64,000 nt of DNA from RFSX01 sp965230215 (GTDB lineage Bacteria > Bacteroidota > Bacteroidia > Chitinophagales > Saprospiraceae): NCBI GenBank assembly GCA_965230215.1, contig CBDDKN010000001.1:2108001-2172000 (forward strand), written 5' to 3'. The translations under genes were made by a program, and so were the position numbers. The notes under the pieces were generated by a model, which saw only the letters and a list, made by a program, of their open reading frames with translations, was not told where the DNA came from and made no database searches. Shown here piece after piece: positions 1 to 9,459 of the stretch (its first letter is position 1; each line of letters opens with the position of its first letter).

Positions 1-158
1 CAGGTTTAGAAAACCTTGACAACAAGAACTATCGAGAAAGTAGGCTTCTCCAAGACTTTACACATAGCTGTTCAATTTCATTTATCGATCCATTTGATCG
101 TAAAGGACATATTTCAAAAGATTTCGCACATGACTACTTATCTTCTATCATATATTGA
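1..158 (+). CDS. 3' end of an unidentified gene (partial)
   Basis: An open frame enters from the left edge of the window (codons starting at base 3) and ends at TGA 156-158, giving about 51 residues of a C-terminus. The peptide is hydrophilic and mixed in composition, with the segments FIDPFDRKGH and AHDYLSSIIY near the end. It reads like real coding sequence rather than a random frame, but I recognise no family, and the start lies outside the window. It converges on the propeller gene whose stop is at 205. The 46 bases between them show no clear terminator hairpin. Confidence 0.45.
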   Translation, partial: GLENLDNKNYRESRLLQDFTHSCSISFIDPFDRKGHISKDFAHDYLSSIIY

Positions 159-204
159 AGTTATATGCTGATAGTTGAGTAGATCAATTACAATAAAAAG
201 GGAT

Positions 205-3039
205 TCAATCAACTCCCCTATATATTAAATAAATTGGACTACAATCAACATTATTACATGTAGGCGTTATCTCGACTTCATAGGTGTGATATTCTTCATT
301 TTCCCATATCCACCAACCTGTTCTAGTTACAAAACTTCCATTAAAAGACACCGGCAAACTATTCCCTGAACTGTAATATGCTCCATCTTTTTTAATCTTC
401 CAACTAACAGATTCTAGACTAACACAACATGTACAGCCTTGACAATAATCATCTTTTATGCTTACGTCAATTGCAGCTCGACGAAAAGGAATGTCGATGA
501 TTTGATTATTGCCTACACTAATTTCATAATTAAAAAATAGATTCGCATTTATCTTACTGGATATATCATAGGTATTCTTGCAGGTACTTTCATGTTCTAG
601 AATTGGCAGATTTGACTCCCAAATACCTCTGCTATACGTTGATGCTCTCAATTTCAACAAGTCATAATTAATTTCTAAATCAGACACTAACGTTTTGGGA
701 AGTTGACAACTGAATCTTTTCCATTCATTCATCGAATTGTCTCTGTAATACACCCCATCATCCATTGCCAAAAACAAAATCTCAGATCCACCTTTATAGA
801 ATTCTATATCATTAGCTGGGATTGCTGGAAGTCCTTGACCATAATCAACCCAAGCCCCATTCTCGTACTTACAAACCTGCTTGTTATTACCACTTAAGTT
901 ACCTAAGCAAACATAGATTTTACTTAAATCATTATTAAATGCAACTCCTGTAATACCCTTCCATTGAACTCCATTTAAACCTATAGAAATATCAGTAACA
1001 ACTGGTGTAGTGAGTAAATTGCTAATTAAGAATAGTTTATTAAAAACAGGTTCACCCCAAGTAGGGCCAGGAAATCCCAATACAGCATAATTGCCATCAT
1101 CAGAAATTTCCAAAGCTGATGCTTTTTGAGTAGTTGAAATTGTGGGTGACATATCCTGCCAAGAACTGCCATCATATTTCCAAAGTTTATTTGTAGCTAC
1201 AAACAGTTCATTATTCTCAGTAATATACAATTCAGTTTCACCATTACAATTTCCTGATGGCGGGCATCCAATGTATGACATAGATATCGTCCCATCATGA
1301 TAGCTATAAGCTTTTCGAACACTATTGCCCCAATTTTTGGTTGTGTATCCTACGTGAGGATCCGATTTATCAATGTCAACTCTATACGCATCACCTTCTG
1401 GGTCATTGAACCAAAAAGGATTCATATTAGAAAAGTATCCGTTGTCCTGTGTACCACCACAAATCAAATTTGGCAATTGTTCAGAATTTCCAAATCCAAA
1501 AAATTGTGTCAATTGTAATCCATCACCATTTAAGTTCTGTGTAGTTGTCATTCCATCCTTTGATTCAGATAAGCCCCCATCAGTACCAAAAAAAAGATGG
1601 TCATTAGTGCCTCCTGAAGAAGAGCTATACAAAAGCATACACCTTATATCGGGATGTGATCCTTCAAAATTGGGATTGCTTAACCAAGTCCAATATCCTG
1701 GCTCGGCTATTGAAAATGTAGTACCTCCATCTACAGACTTATGAATAAAGTTGCCACCTAGGTACATCACATCAGGATCGACATTGGAAACAAAAAATGG
1801 ACAGTCTCCACCATATTTCATACCATGTAGTATTCCACTTTGCCAAGTATAGTTACTTATCTGAGACCATGAGCCTCCGGTAAGAGGTTTTCTATAAATT
1901 TGCATTTTTGCAGGAATACTTGAACAGGCATCCCAATTTGTTTGACACGCAATATTTATAGTTCCTGCAGCGATCGAAAATGTAGAAAGCATAGTAATAG
2001 GATTATACCCTGGTAGAATTGGTGAAGCTGGATCAGACAAATCCTGCAAACCAGATATTGTCATTCCACTAACTTGAAATGAATAGACTTTTCCGTTGTA
2101 TTGAATCATGCTGCAGCCCCACTCAAATGTATCAGGTCCAACGATGCAACTCCCAGTTCCTGATGACCAGCATTTAATTTTCGATGAAGTTGATACATAT
2201 ATTTCATCAGATGAAGGTAGAACAGCTAATGCAAGATCATGTGTAGGTAAATCATTAGGTATTGAAAACAATGTACTCCAATTAATCCCTTTGTTAACAC
2301 TCTTGACAACCTTATTTCCTACAATAGCATAAATAACATTTGGATCGGATGGATGTACAATTACCTTGTTAGAATATTTCTTACCAGGATCAGGCTCAAA
2401 TGAAAAAAATGGATCACTCCAGCTCATCCCTCCATTATGCGAATACATTACACCGTATCCATATCTATGGTCTGTCATTGAAAAGTCTCCAGATGTGATG
2501 CCTGTTGAAACATATATTTCATCATTATTCATGTAATTAACATCAATGTGAGTAATGCCAACACCCGGAAAACAAAAGTCTGATATACATTCCCAATTTT
2601 CACCATAGTCAACAGTTTTCCATAAGCCACCTTCGGCTCCTAAAAGGATAAAACCATTATTACTAGGATGTACCCATACAGCACTAACCTTTCCCAAAGA
2701 TTGATTTTCAACCTTAGGGCCAAGGTATTGCCAATTGGACAAAAAACAACAGTTGGTACAATCTGAAGCACACTTCTTACCCTTGAAATGCTTATTCATC
2801 ACTCTTGAATAAGACCTGATATCTTTATTTTTATCAAGTCTATTAGTCCAAAAGTTCTCCCACCTCGTAATATATTTTTCTGTCTTATCAGTGGTATCTC
2901 TTCTTTCTTTAACCAGCTTTATATATTCTTGATTCTTCCTTTGAATTTCTTCAAAATTATATTGAGGAGGAATCTTCTCTTGAGGAAAAACATAATTTAA
3001 AGAGGCAGTTAGCACAATTAGAATTGTTAGCGTTCTCAT
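205..3039 (-). CDS. Secreted BNR/sortilin-like beta-propeller protein
   Basis: A 944-residue exported protein. The N-terminus MRTLTILIVLTASLNYVFPQ is a signal peptide. A cysteine cluster follows (C90, C94, C97, C98). From about residue 105 to 800 there are repeated blade motifs of the BNR/VPS10-sortilin type, with HPS/DP followed by GxxGGLWKTxDxGxNW, and later GTDGGLSESKDG and LAMDDGVYYRD. These propellers are common in Bacteroidota surface proteins; some are glycosidases but most have no assigned reaction. The last 100 residues form a separate cysteine-rich module (CQGCTCC) ending in YLIYRGVD. I see no PNP-type T9SS tail or CHU_C tail, unlike the other propeller gene in this window. The route past the inner membrane is Sec; the final location is uncertain. 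ATG 3037-3039 is the natural start because it opens the signal peptide. Confidence 0.8.
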   Translation of the reverse strand: MRTLTILIVLTASLNYVFPQEKIPPQYNFEEIQRKNQEYIKLVKERRDTTDKTEKYITRWENFWTNRLDKNKDIRSYSRVMNKHFKGKKCASDCTNCCFLSNWQYLGPKVENQSLGKVSAVWVHPSNNGFILLGAEGGLWKTVDYGENWECISDFCFPGVGITHIDVNYMNNDEIYVSTGITSGDFSMTDHRYGYGVMYSHNGGMSWSDPFFSFEPDPGKKYSNKVIVHPSDPNVIYAIVGNKVVKSVNKGINWSTLFSIPNDLPTHDLALAVLPSSDEIYVSTSSKIKCWSSGTGSCIVGPDTFEWGCSMIQYNGKVYSFQVSGMTISGLQDLSDPASPILPGYNPITMLSTFSIAAGTINIACQTNWDACSSIPAKMQIYRKPLTGGSWSQISNYTWQSGILHGMKYGGDCPFFVSNVDPDVMYLGGNFIHKSVDGGTTFSIAEPGYWTWLSNPNFEGSHPDIRCMLLYSSSSGGTNDHLFFGTDGGLSESKDGMTTTQNLNGDGLQLTQFFGFGNSEQLPNLICGGTQDNGYFSNMNPFWFNDPEGDAYRVDIDKSDPHVGYTTKNWGNSVRKAYSYHDGTISMSYIGCPPSGNCNGETELYITENNELFVATNKLWKYDGSSWQDMSPTISTTQKASALEISDDGNYAVLGFPGPTWGEPVFNKLFLISNLLTTPVVTDISIGLNGVQWKGITGVAFNNDLSKIYVCLGNLSGNNKQVCKYENGAWVDYGQGLPAIPANDIEFYKGGSEILFLAMDDGVYYRDNSMNEWKRFSCQLPKTLVSDLEINYDLLKLRASTYSRGIWESNLPILEHESTCKNTYDISSKINANLFFNYEISVGNNQIIDIPFRRAAIDVSIKDDYCQGCTCCVSLESVSWKIKKDGAYYSSGNSLPVSFNGSFVTRTGWWIWENEEYHTYEVEITPTCNNVDCSPIYLIYRGVD

Positions 3040-3585
3040 TTTTTTGGTTTTAACTTAGTTGTTGTTTGTTTCTTTCTATTCAATAGAAATTGAACTAAAT
3101 CTAATTGATGAGTAACTGCTTATCAAGACATAATTTTAGTATTCTCCTATACCATTTACCTGTTATATATATATTTTAAGAATTGATTTTCTGTTACTTA
3201 TAGTAACTATTAAGTCCATTCTTCCTACCCCAGCCTCATTTCACAATTCTCAATTCTCCATTTCTCAACCATCCCTTTACTTATAATACCTCCCCACCCC
3301 TATCTCATGTCCTAGGTCACCAGGTAGCCCGTAGCGCCATTTTACATTAGAAAACAGCCTAAATCAGATGACCGAAGCTATAATTCAACACCACCGCATT
3401 CTCAATTCTCCACTCTCCACTCTCCATTCAATTACGGTCATTTTGTCATACAAAATTAAATAATGCTGTCATTATGGCGCATAAATTCAAGGCTTTTCGG
3501 TAAAAAAGGCCGAAAATTCCCAATGGCACCGGTATTGATCAGGGATAAGTGTATTTGATTTTAAAAAACTAAAAAATAATATAAC
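3040..3585. other. Non-coding interval with pyrimidine-rich degenerate repeats
   Basis: This is 546 bases between the divergent propeller gene and hsp20 genes. No open frame of credible composition is present. Two patches, about 3240-3270 and 3398-3430, carry iterated variants of TCTCAATTCTCCA/CTCTCCACT, giving a strongly pyrimidine-biased + strand. A small inverted repeat, TTTTCGG/CCGAAAA (3494-3500 and 3510-3516), lies 70 bases upstream of the hsp20 start. Promoters for both flanking genes should lie here, but I could not identify a convincing TAnnTTTG element for either. Confidence 0.6.
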
Positions 3586-4026
3586 ATGAACTTGATCAAA
3601 TTTAACAGACCCGCAAGACCAAGAACCTTCTCAACATTGATGGACGAATTCTTCAACAACACATTCCCGGAATCATTCAATAATGATTTCAACTGGAACA
3701 GTCCTTCAACCAATATTAAAGAAACCGATAACGGATACACCATTGAGATGGCTGTACCTGGAATCGATAAGAACAATGTCGATATCAGAGTAGAAAAGGA
3801 TCAACTGATCGTTGAATCCAAGACAAGCTCAGAAAATGAAGAAAGCAATGACAAGTACACGATGAGACAATTCAACTACAGCGCTTTCAGAAAGAGCTTC
3901 TACCTGAATAATAAAATCGACAACGATAAGATTGATGCGCAATATAAGGATGGTATTCTTTACATCAGCCTTGAGAAAAAAGACGAAGCCAAAACCAAAG
4001 AACCGCGTACAATCATCGTAAAATAA
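3586..4026 (+). CDS. Small heat shock protein (Hsp20/alpha-crystallin)
   Basis: A 146-residue cytoplasmic holdase chaperone, which would bind unfolding proteins without ATP and keep them refoldable. The alpha-crystallin domain runs from about residue 40 to 130. It starts at the conserved PSTNIKETDNGYTIEMAVPG segment, where the AVPG turn is typical, and ends with the signature A-x-x-x-x-G-I-L at 118-125 (AQYKDGIL). The N-terminal arm is Phe/Asn/Arg-rich, and the C-terminal tail ends in TIIVK, carrying an I-x-I/V-like oligomerisation motif. Length and layout are normal for bacterial Hsp20. The gene is monocistronic: a strong hairpin terminator lies about 105 bases downstream. Confidence 0.93.
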   Translation: MNLIKFNRPARPRTFSTLMDEFFNNTFPESFNNDFNWNSPSTNIKETDNGYTIEMAVPGIDKNNVDIRVEKDQLIVESKTSSENEESNDKYTMRQFNYSAFRKSFYLNNKIDNDKIDAQYKDGILYISLEKKDEAKTKEPRTIIVK

Positions 4027-4130
4027 TCCTGACGAAGCTGACGCTTGTCAGATAAAAACATAAGGTAAGTTAGTTGGTGGAGGCAAGCACTCTGCTTAGC
4101 CTCTAAGGAATTGATTGTTTTCATGGAGAG

Positions 4131-4161
4131 GGGGGTGAAGTATTACACTTCACCCCTTTTT
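4131..4161 (+). terminator. Rho-independent terminator after hsp20
   Basis: GGGGTGAAGT (4132-4141) pairs with ACTTCACCCC (4147-4156) around a 5-base loop and is followed at once by five T. It is on the + strand, downstream of the small heat shock gene, with no gene in between. Confidence 0.85.
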
Positions 4162-4235
4162 CCATTACACTGACGAAGCTCTGCTTATCAACAAAAATTA
4201 CTGATGAATGAGCTTACCCCAAACTATGACCATAA

Positions 4236-4272
4236 AAAAGGGATAAAGCCATTTAGCTTTATCCCTTTTCTA
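4236..4272 (-). terminator. Terminator for the lytic transglycosylase (likely bidirectional)
   Basis: A perfect 14-bp stem, AAAAGGGATAAAGC (4236-4249) with GCTTTATCCCTTTT (4256-4269), and a 6-base loop. On the - strand it lies 27 bases past the transglycosylase stop and runs into a T-rich tail. On the + strand it is also followed by CTATTTT, so it may act in both directions. Confidence 0.85.
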
Positions 4273-4295
4273 TTTTGCATTCGATTGTATTCTGA

Positions 4296-5414
4296 TTACA
4301 GCCTAGCCGCAATGATATCCTGCGCTGGATCAACAGCTGCTGAAAACACCTGCTTAGGCGGTATAGCTTCTATATTATTAACAGGTTCTACCTTATCCTT
4401 TTCCATCATCTTCTGTATCTCTGATAACCTGTTCAATCTCTTTTGTCTTCTGCTTTCAATAAGCTCCTTGTATGCCACAAAATCATACAACTTCAAATAA
4501 TCCTCATATCTTGATCTTGGAATAACAAGACTCAAATTGCCATCATTCTTAGGAATGTAAGAATGCTTGTACTGTGGATTCAATTGCTTGATCAATTTAT
4601 AAGAGATATTCAACTCCTTGCTCAATGTATAAAAGCCATGCTTACGCCCATCATTGATAGCAACAGTATACTTCTTATCCTTCTCAATGACACGTGGTGT
4701 AAGATTGTGATAATGATAATACTGCATAAGGTACATCGCCGCAATAATTCGTGGCACATACTTTTGCGTCTCACGAGGTAGGTACGGGCGAATATCCCAA
4801 TAATTGTAACTTCCTCCTCTTCTGATAGCCTTCTTTACATTACCTGGACCACAGTTATAAGCCGCAATGGCCAATGTCCAGTCGTCAAACTCACAGTACA
4901 GATCGTTAAGGTATTCCAATGCAGCCTGAGTAGACTTGACCGGATCTCTGCGCTCATCGATTACACTGTTGATTTTCAAACCTTTCATACGACCAGTAGA
5001 ACTCATAAATTGCCATAGCCCGGTTGCACCCAACTGCGAAGTCGCCGTAGGATTTAGGTTAGACTCAACAACAGCAATGTATTTTAATTCATCTGGCAGA
5101 TTGCGCTTGTGAATCTCTTTTTCAAATAAAGGAAAGTACAGATCAACCTTACCAAGGATGTTTTCCCCAGCCCTTCTGTAGTTGACTGTATACTCTCGTA
5201 TACGCCTACCTACTTCAGAAGTATAGTTGATATCAATAACACCGGACAGATTATCCAGTCTATTGATGATATCTTCCTCAGAAAATGAAGGCACAGTAGG
5301 CTCATAAGCCTCTTCGGATCGCTCCGAAATGTGACTGTACGCCTCAAATGAGGTCAGAATTGTTAAAAATGTAACCGTTACCAGAACTCTGGCAACAATT
5401 ATTAATTTGTTCAT
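4296..5414 (-). CDS. MltD-like membrane-bound lytic murein transglycosylase
   Basis: Cleaves the MurNAc-GlcNAc bond of peptidoglycan to give 1,6-anhydro ends; it acts in the periplasm or at the outer membrane. The product is 372 residues from ATG 5412-5414. The frame also extends two codons to a TTG, but the ATG opens the signal peptide MNKLIIVARVLVTVTFLTIL. The goose-lysozyme-like SLT domain covers about residues 95-245. The catalytic Glu117 is in VVESNLNP, followed by GATGLWQFM and AIAAYNCGPGNVKKA, the classic SLT family 1 motifs. Residues about 268-325 resemble one degenerate LysM (YTLSKELNISYKLIKQLNP), compared with two or more in E. coli MltD. The C-terminal 60 residues are charged and of unknown role. 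It is a single-gene unit with its own terminator and candidate promoter. Confidence 0.92.
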   Translation of the reverse strand: MNKLIIVARVLVTVTFLTILTSFEAYSHISERSEEAYEPTVPSFSEEDIINRLDNLSGVIDINYTSEVGRRIREYTVNYRRAGENILGKVDLYFPLFEKEIHKRNLPDELKYIAVVESNLNPTATSQLGATGLWQFMSSTGRMKGLKINSVIDERRDPVKSTQAALEYLNDLYCEFDDWTLAIAAYNCGPGNVKKAIRRGGSYNYWDIRPYLPRETQKYVPRIIAAMYLMQYYHYHNLTPRVIEKDKKYTVAINDGRKHGFYTLSKELNISYKLIKQLNPQYKHSYIPKNDGNLSLVIPRSRYEDYLKLYDFVAYKELIESRRQKRLNRLSEIQKMMEKDKVEPVNNIEAIPPKQVFSAAVDPAQDIIAARL

Positions 5415-5543
5415 AATCAAATAATTTGCAATATCAGTTAATGGGCCTTACACTATCCGAAAATAATGTTTGGATTTCATTATAAAATCCACAATATTAT
5501 TTTATTATACATTAAGACTATTCCTAATGTATAAATGGGAGCG

Positions 5544-5574
5544 CAAATATAGAGGCTCTTTCTGAATAAGTCAA
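5544..5574 (-). promoter_or_regulatory. Candidate Bacteroidota-type promoter for the transglycosylase
   Basis: Read on the - strand there is TTG (5574-5572), a 20-base spacer, then TATATTTG (5551-5544), matching the TTG/TTTG...TAnnTTTG consensus of the primary sigma factor of this phylum. It would give a leader of about 120 bases before ATG 5414. The surrounding 5421-5645 gap is AT-rich and otherwise holds only a weak inverted repeat, TACATATT/AATATGTA (5580-5587, 5600-5607), which lies just past the gatA stop. Confidence 0.5.
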
Positions 5575-5645
5575 CAATTTACATATTACAATCTTTTGCA
5601 ATATGTATATGATTGAATTACAATAACTATACCAAAAAAATCGAT

Positions 5646-7064
5646 TTATACTTTTGCCAGGGTATCTGCAAAAGCTAGCAAGGATTGATCATTTCCGTAT
5701 TTCGACAGAATCTGTATACCCAACGGACTTTCCGCTGTTTTATTACTCATGGGTATTGTAACAGATGGTAAACCGGTTAAGTTCGCCAATACCGTGAATT
5801 TATCGGCATTATAGACTTCTATGGGATCCAATTCATCAACAAACTTCCAGGGTCCACCAGCGGTCACCGGCATTATTATATAATCATACTCCTCCAGAAG
5901 TGCATTCATTGTATTCTTGAAATATGCGCGCACATCGAGTGCCTTTTGGAAGAAAGCATCATAATAACCTTCACTGAGCACATAATTACCAAGCATTATC
6001 CTCTTTTTCACCTCGCTTCCAAATCCTGCCGTTCTGCTTGCTTTAACCATATCGCGAAAATCCTCAAAATCAGTGCCCTCAGAATGACCATAGCGTATGC
6101 CATCATATCTGGCCAAATTGGAAGCAGCTTCAGCCATACATAATATATAATAGCATGGCACGAGAAAATCTTCATTTTTAAACTGAATTTCAGACAATTC
6201 AAGATGACCAAGCTTGCCAGCTCTGAATCTTTGCCATTCACGCCACATCTCCTCATTCAATTGTTCTGAAGACAAGAAATTATCAAAACAGGCCAGTTGT
6301 AGCTTATCGCCATCAGCCACATCAGTATCAAACATACCCTGCTTTTGTATCGCTGTGCTATCGAAATCATCAGGACCAGATACCACTTGCATTACGCTTA
6401 TTAAATCTTCAGGATTCTTCCCTATCAAACCTACGCAGTCCAGAGATGAAGCATAAGCTATCAATCCCCAACGGGAAATCATGCCGTAACTTGGTTTATA
6501 TCCTAGAACTCCATTGAATGCTGCCGGCTGTCTTATTGATCCACCCGTATCACTACCCACTGAAACCAAGCAATGATCAAGACTGCATGCCACTGCCGCA
6601 CCGCCGGAAGAACCTCCAGGCACACGATCGGGATCAATCGCATTTAGGGTGTCTCCGTGATAAGAACTTTCACTGGTTGAACCCATGCTGAATTCATCAC
6701 AATTGGTACGTCCTATGATTAAGGCGTCGGCGGAAATTAGACGATCTACAACGGTCGCAGAATAGGGGCTTACATAATCCTCGAGCATCTTTGAGGCTGC
6801 TGAGACCTTGTGACCTTCATAGCACAGATTATCTTTAATGGATACCACAGCGCCAAAAAGCGAACCCAGGGTATCTGGGGACTGATTTATTTTTGATTGC
6901 AAAAGATCAGCTCTGTCCAGGATCTCATCTCTGAAAACCTCAACAAAGTTGTTGTGCTTCTTATCCCTTTCAATATTGTTGAGATAATGCTCGGCGACTT
7001 GCCGCATAGCCAATTGGCCGTCTATTAAGGCGCGTTGTATGCTATTTAAATCGAGGCCATTCAA
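5646..7064 (-). CDS. gatA: Asp-tRNA(Asn)/Glu-tRNA(Gln) amidotransferase subunit A
   Basis: The glutaminase/amidase subunit of GatCAB. It releases ammonia from glutamine, which is used to convert misacylated Glu-tRNA(Gln) or Asp-tRNA(Asn) to the correct amide form. The product is 472 residues, normal for GatA. The amidase-signature triad is complete: K77 in VSIKDN, S152 in PGGSSGG and S176 in SDTGGSIRQPAA, matching the K79/S154/S178 pattern of characterised GatA. The start is TTG 7062-7064: an ATG two bases downstream is out of frame and quickly stops, and no in-frame ATG exists before an upstream TGA. It begins 2 bases after the hisS stop (7067), so it is translated from the pheS-hisS-gatA message. 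gatB and gatC are not in the window. Other amidases share the signature, but the GatA-like N-terminus (SIQRALIDGQ) and operon partners favour gatA. Confidence 0.92.
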   Translation of the reverse strand: MNGLDLNSIQRALIDGQLAMRQVAEHYLNNIERDKKHNNFVEVFRDEILDRADLLQSKINQSPDTLGSLFGAVVSIKDNLCYEGHKVSAASKMLEDYVSPYSATVVDRLISADALIIGRTNCDEFSMGSTSESSYHGDTLNAIDPDRVPGGSSGGAAVACSLDHCLVSVGSDTGGSIRQPAAFNGVLGYKPSYGMISRWGLIAYASSLDCVGLIGKNPEDLISVMQVVSGPDDFDSTAIQKQGMFDTDVADGDKLQLACFDNFLSSEQLNEEMWREWQRFRAGKLGHLELSEIQFKNEDFLVPCYYILCMAEAASNLARYDGIRYGHSEGTDFEDFRDMVKASRTAGFGSEVKKRIMLGNYVLSEGYYDAFFQKALDVRAYFKNTMNALLEEYDYIIMPVTAGGPWKFVDELDPIEVYNADKFTVLANLTGLPSVTIPMSNKTAESPLGIQILSKYGNDQSLLAFADTLAKV

Positions 7065-7066
7065 GA

Positions 7067-8407
7067 TTAACTGAAACGCTGGATTAGATTTTCAAGACTC
7101 ATGGTATCCTGCTCCCCGCTTTCCATATTTTTCAAGGTAAAAAAGCCAGAATCCATTTCATCGCTTCCGATCAAGACCGTAAAAGGTACCTTGATCTTAT
7201 CTGCATATTTCATCTGCTTTTTCATTTTAGCTGGTTCCGGATACAAATCGGCTGAAACACCCTGAGCACGCAATTGCGCCAATAAGCTAAATGCAAACAA
7301 ATGGCTTTCTTCATCGAATGCGATCAGGAGCAACTGTAAGACTTCATCTACAGCATCAGGGAACAGATTAAGTTCTTCCATCACATCATAGATACGTGCC
7401 GCACCAAATGATATCCCCACGCCGGATACACCTTTTAAACCAAAGCTTCCAGTCAGATCATCATAACGTCCTCCACCGCCTATGCTGCCTATCTCGACAT
7501 CATTGGCAGCCACCTCGAAAATGCACCCAGTATAATAGCTCAATCCACGGGCAAGGCTGATATCAAACACAATGTCATTAAAGGTCTCTGTAGTCTCGAG
7601 ATACTTATAAAGTAGTCTGATCTCCTCAATACCTTTCAGGCCTGTAGGTGACGATTCAAAATGAGATTCCAGATCATCCAAATTATCAATACCAAACAAC
7701 TTGATGATCTGAACAGCTTTATCTTCCGGAATACCCCTGGATGCCATTTCCTTCACCACAGCTTCTTCTCCTATCTTATCCAGTTTGTCAATGGCTACAG
7801 TCATCGGCATAAAAAGCTCTGTAACACCGAAACTTTCCGCTATGCCATACAGTACCTTCCTGTTGTTGATCTTAATTGTGCAGTTGATTCCCAATCTGTG
7901 ATAGACATCATCAAACATCTTTACCAACTCGGTTTCATACATCAGAGAATCTGATCCTACAACATCAGCATCGCATTGATAGAACTCCTGGTATCTGCCT
8001 TTCTGTGGTCTGTCTCCTCTCCATACCTGCTGAATCTGATAGCGTTTGAATGGAAAAGCTATATCATTCTGGTGCATCGTAACAAAACGCGCAAAAGGAA
8101 CAGTCAGGTCATATCTCAAACCCCGCTTGGCGATCGAAGGCACGAGTTTCTTGGAGTCTTTGTTGGCCAATGCTTCTTTGTCGGCAGACTTCAGATAATC
8201 ACCATTATTCAATACTTTAAACAACAGCTGATCACCCTCATCACCATATTTGCCCGTAAGGGTAGAAAGATTCTCTAGCACCGGGGTCTCGATTGGAACA
8301 TATCCATATGTCTCGAAAACCGATCTTATCGTATCGAAAATATACTTTCGTTTTGCCACCTGCGCTGGCAGGAAATCACGTGTACCCTTGGGAATTCCAG
8401 GTTTCAT
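7067..8407 (-). CDS. hisS: Histidyl-tRNA synthetase
   Basis: A class II aminoacyl-tRNA synthetase that charges tRNA(His). The product is 446 residues. Class II motif 2 is seen as VWRGDRPQKGRYQEFYQCD (from residue 128). The histidine-specific HisA motif is LARGLSYYTG (285-294). The glycine-rich SIGGGGRYDDL (308-318) and motif 3 GVGISFGAARI (329-339) follow, and a C-terminal anticodon-binding domain starts near residue 350 (DEVLQLLLIAFDEE). The N-terminal PKGTRDFLP is also diagnostic. ATG 8405-8407 directly abuts the pheS stop codon (8408-8410), and the hisS stop is 2 bases before the gatA start, which points to translational coupling across all three genes. Confidence 0.96.
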   Translation of the reverse strand: MKPGIPKGTRDFLPAQVAKRKYIFDTIRSVFETYGYVPIETPVLENLSTLTGKYGDEGDQLLFKVLNNGDYLKSADKEALANKDSKKLVPSIAKRGLRYDLTVPFARFVTMHQNDIAFPFKRYQIQQVWRGDRPQKGRYQEFYQCDADVVGSDSLMYETELVKMFDDVYHRLGINCTIKINNRKVLYGIAESFGVTELFMPMTVAIDKLDKIGEEAVVKEMASRGIPEDKAVQIIKLFGIDNLDDLESHFESSPTGLKGIEEIRLLYKYLETTETFNDIVFDISLARGLSYYTGCIFEVAANDVEIGSIGGGGRYDDLTGSFGLKGVSGVGISFGAARIYDVMEELNLFPDAVDEVLQLLLIAFDEESHLFAFSLLAQLRAQGVSADLYPEPAKMKKQMKYADKIKVPFTVLIGSDEMDSGFFTLKNMESGEQDTMSLENLIQRFS

Positions 8408-9439
8408 CTATAGTACGGATCTGAATTGTTTTAAAAATCTGGTGTCGTTCTCAAACAACAATCTGATGTCACTGATATCAAATCGTTGCATAGCTGAACG
8501 CTCAATACCAATACCAAATGCAAATCCAGTATATTTTGTTGAATCTATACCACAGTTTTCCAGTACATTAGGATCCACCATTCCACATCCTAACACTTCA
8601 AGCCAACCAGTGCCTTTAGTTAACCTGTAAGTGATATCCGTATCTGTGCCCATCCACACATCCATTTCAGCACTAGGCTCTGTAAAAGGGAAGAAACTTG
8701 GACGCAATCTGATCTTCGTCTCTTTACCGTACATCTCCTTGGCAAAGTAAAGCAGAGTCTGCTTCATATCAGCAAAGGACACACCTTCATCAATATACAA
8801 TCCTTCGATCTGGTGAAACTGACAATGTGATCGTGCTGAGATGGTTTCATTTCTATAAACCCTTCCCGGTGCAATAATGCGAATAGGTGGTTTCTGTGTT
8901 GTCATGACACGTGCCTGAACAGAGGAGGTATGCGTTCTCAAAAGGTATTCCGTTGAATCCTTTAAATAGAATGTATCCTGCATATCTCTAGCCGGATGAT
9001 CCTCAGGTGTGTTCATGGCAGTGAAGTTGTGCCAATCATCTTCAATTTCTCTTTCTTCTTCTACCACAAATCCTATGCGCTCAAAGATGCTGATCATATG
9101 TTCCATAACAATGGACACAGGATGCCTGCTTCCCAATTGAATAGGTTCAGATGGCCGACTCAGGTCCATGCTGGCACGTTGCGCCCCTATGGCCTGCTGC
9201 TCGATAGTCACTTTAAGCTCATTGAACTTCCCTTCAGCAGCCTGCTTAAGATTATTCAATGCCTGACCGAAATTCTTCTTCTCCTCATTTGGAATATTGC
9301 GCATCTCTGCGAAGAGAGGCTTTACAATATTCTTGGAACCCAGAAATCTAATTCTGAATTGTTCCAGTTCTTCAGCCGTCTGCAGTTCGGTACCTGCAAT
9401 TTCATTGAGTAGTTCTTCTATCTTTTTGAATGCTTCCAC
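8408..9439 (-). CDS. pheS: Phenylalanyl-tRNA synthetase alpha subunit
   Basis: The catalytic alpha subunit of the (alpha-beta)2 PheRS that charges tRNA(Phe). The product is 343 residues, close to the usual 330-350. The N-terminal coiled-coil arm (about 1-90) is followed by the class II core, with HPVSIVMEHMISIFERIGF (motif 1 region), RVYRNETISARSHCQFHQIE (motif 2), RPSFFPFTEPSAEMDV and GFAFGIGIERSAM (motif 3). The start is GTG 9437-9439; no in-frame ATG lies upstream before the promoter element. It is the first gene of the operon with hisS and gatA. The beta-subunit gene pheT is not adjacent, so the two PheRS subunits are encoded apart. Confidence 0.95.
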   Translation of the reverse strand: MEAFKKIEELLNEIAGTELQTAEELEQFRIRFLGSKNIVKPLFAEMRNIPNEEKKNFGQALNNLKQAAEGKFNELKVTIEQQAIGAQRASMDLSRPSEPIQLGSRHPVSIVMEHMISIFERIGFVVEEEREIEDDWHNFTAMNTPEDHPARDMQDTFYLKDSTEYLLRTHTSSVQARVMTTQKPPIRIIAPGRVYRNETISARSHCQFHQIEGLYIDEGVSFADMKQTLLYFAKEMYGKETKIRLRPSFFPFTEPSAEMDVWMGTDTDITYRLTKGTGWLEVLGCGMVDPNVLENCGIDSTKYTGFAFGIGIERSAMQRFDISDIRLLFENDTRFLKQFRSVL

Positions 9440-9459
9440 AACACGTAAAATTGAATCAG

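Noticed and set aside
4204..4500. A + strand frame of 98 codons
   Set aside because: It covers the terminator and the 3' end of the transglycosylase gene in antisense and has no coding character of its own.
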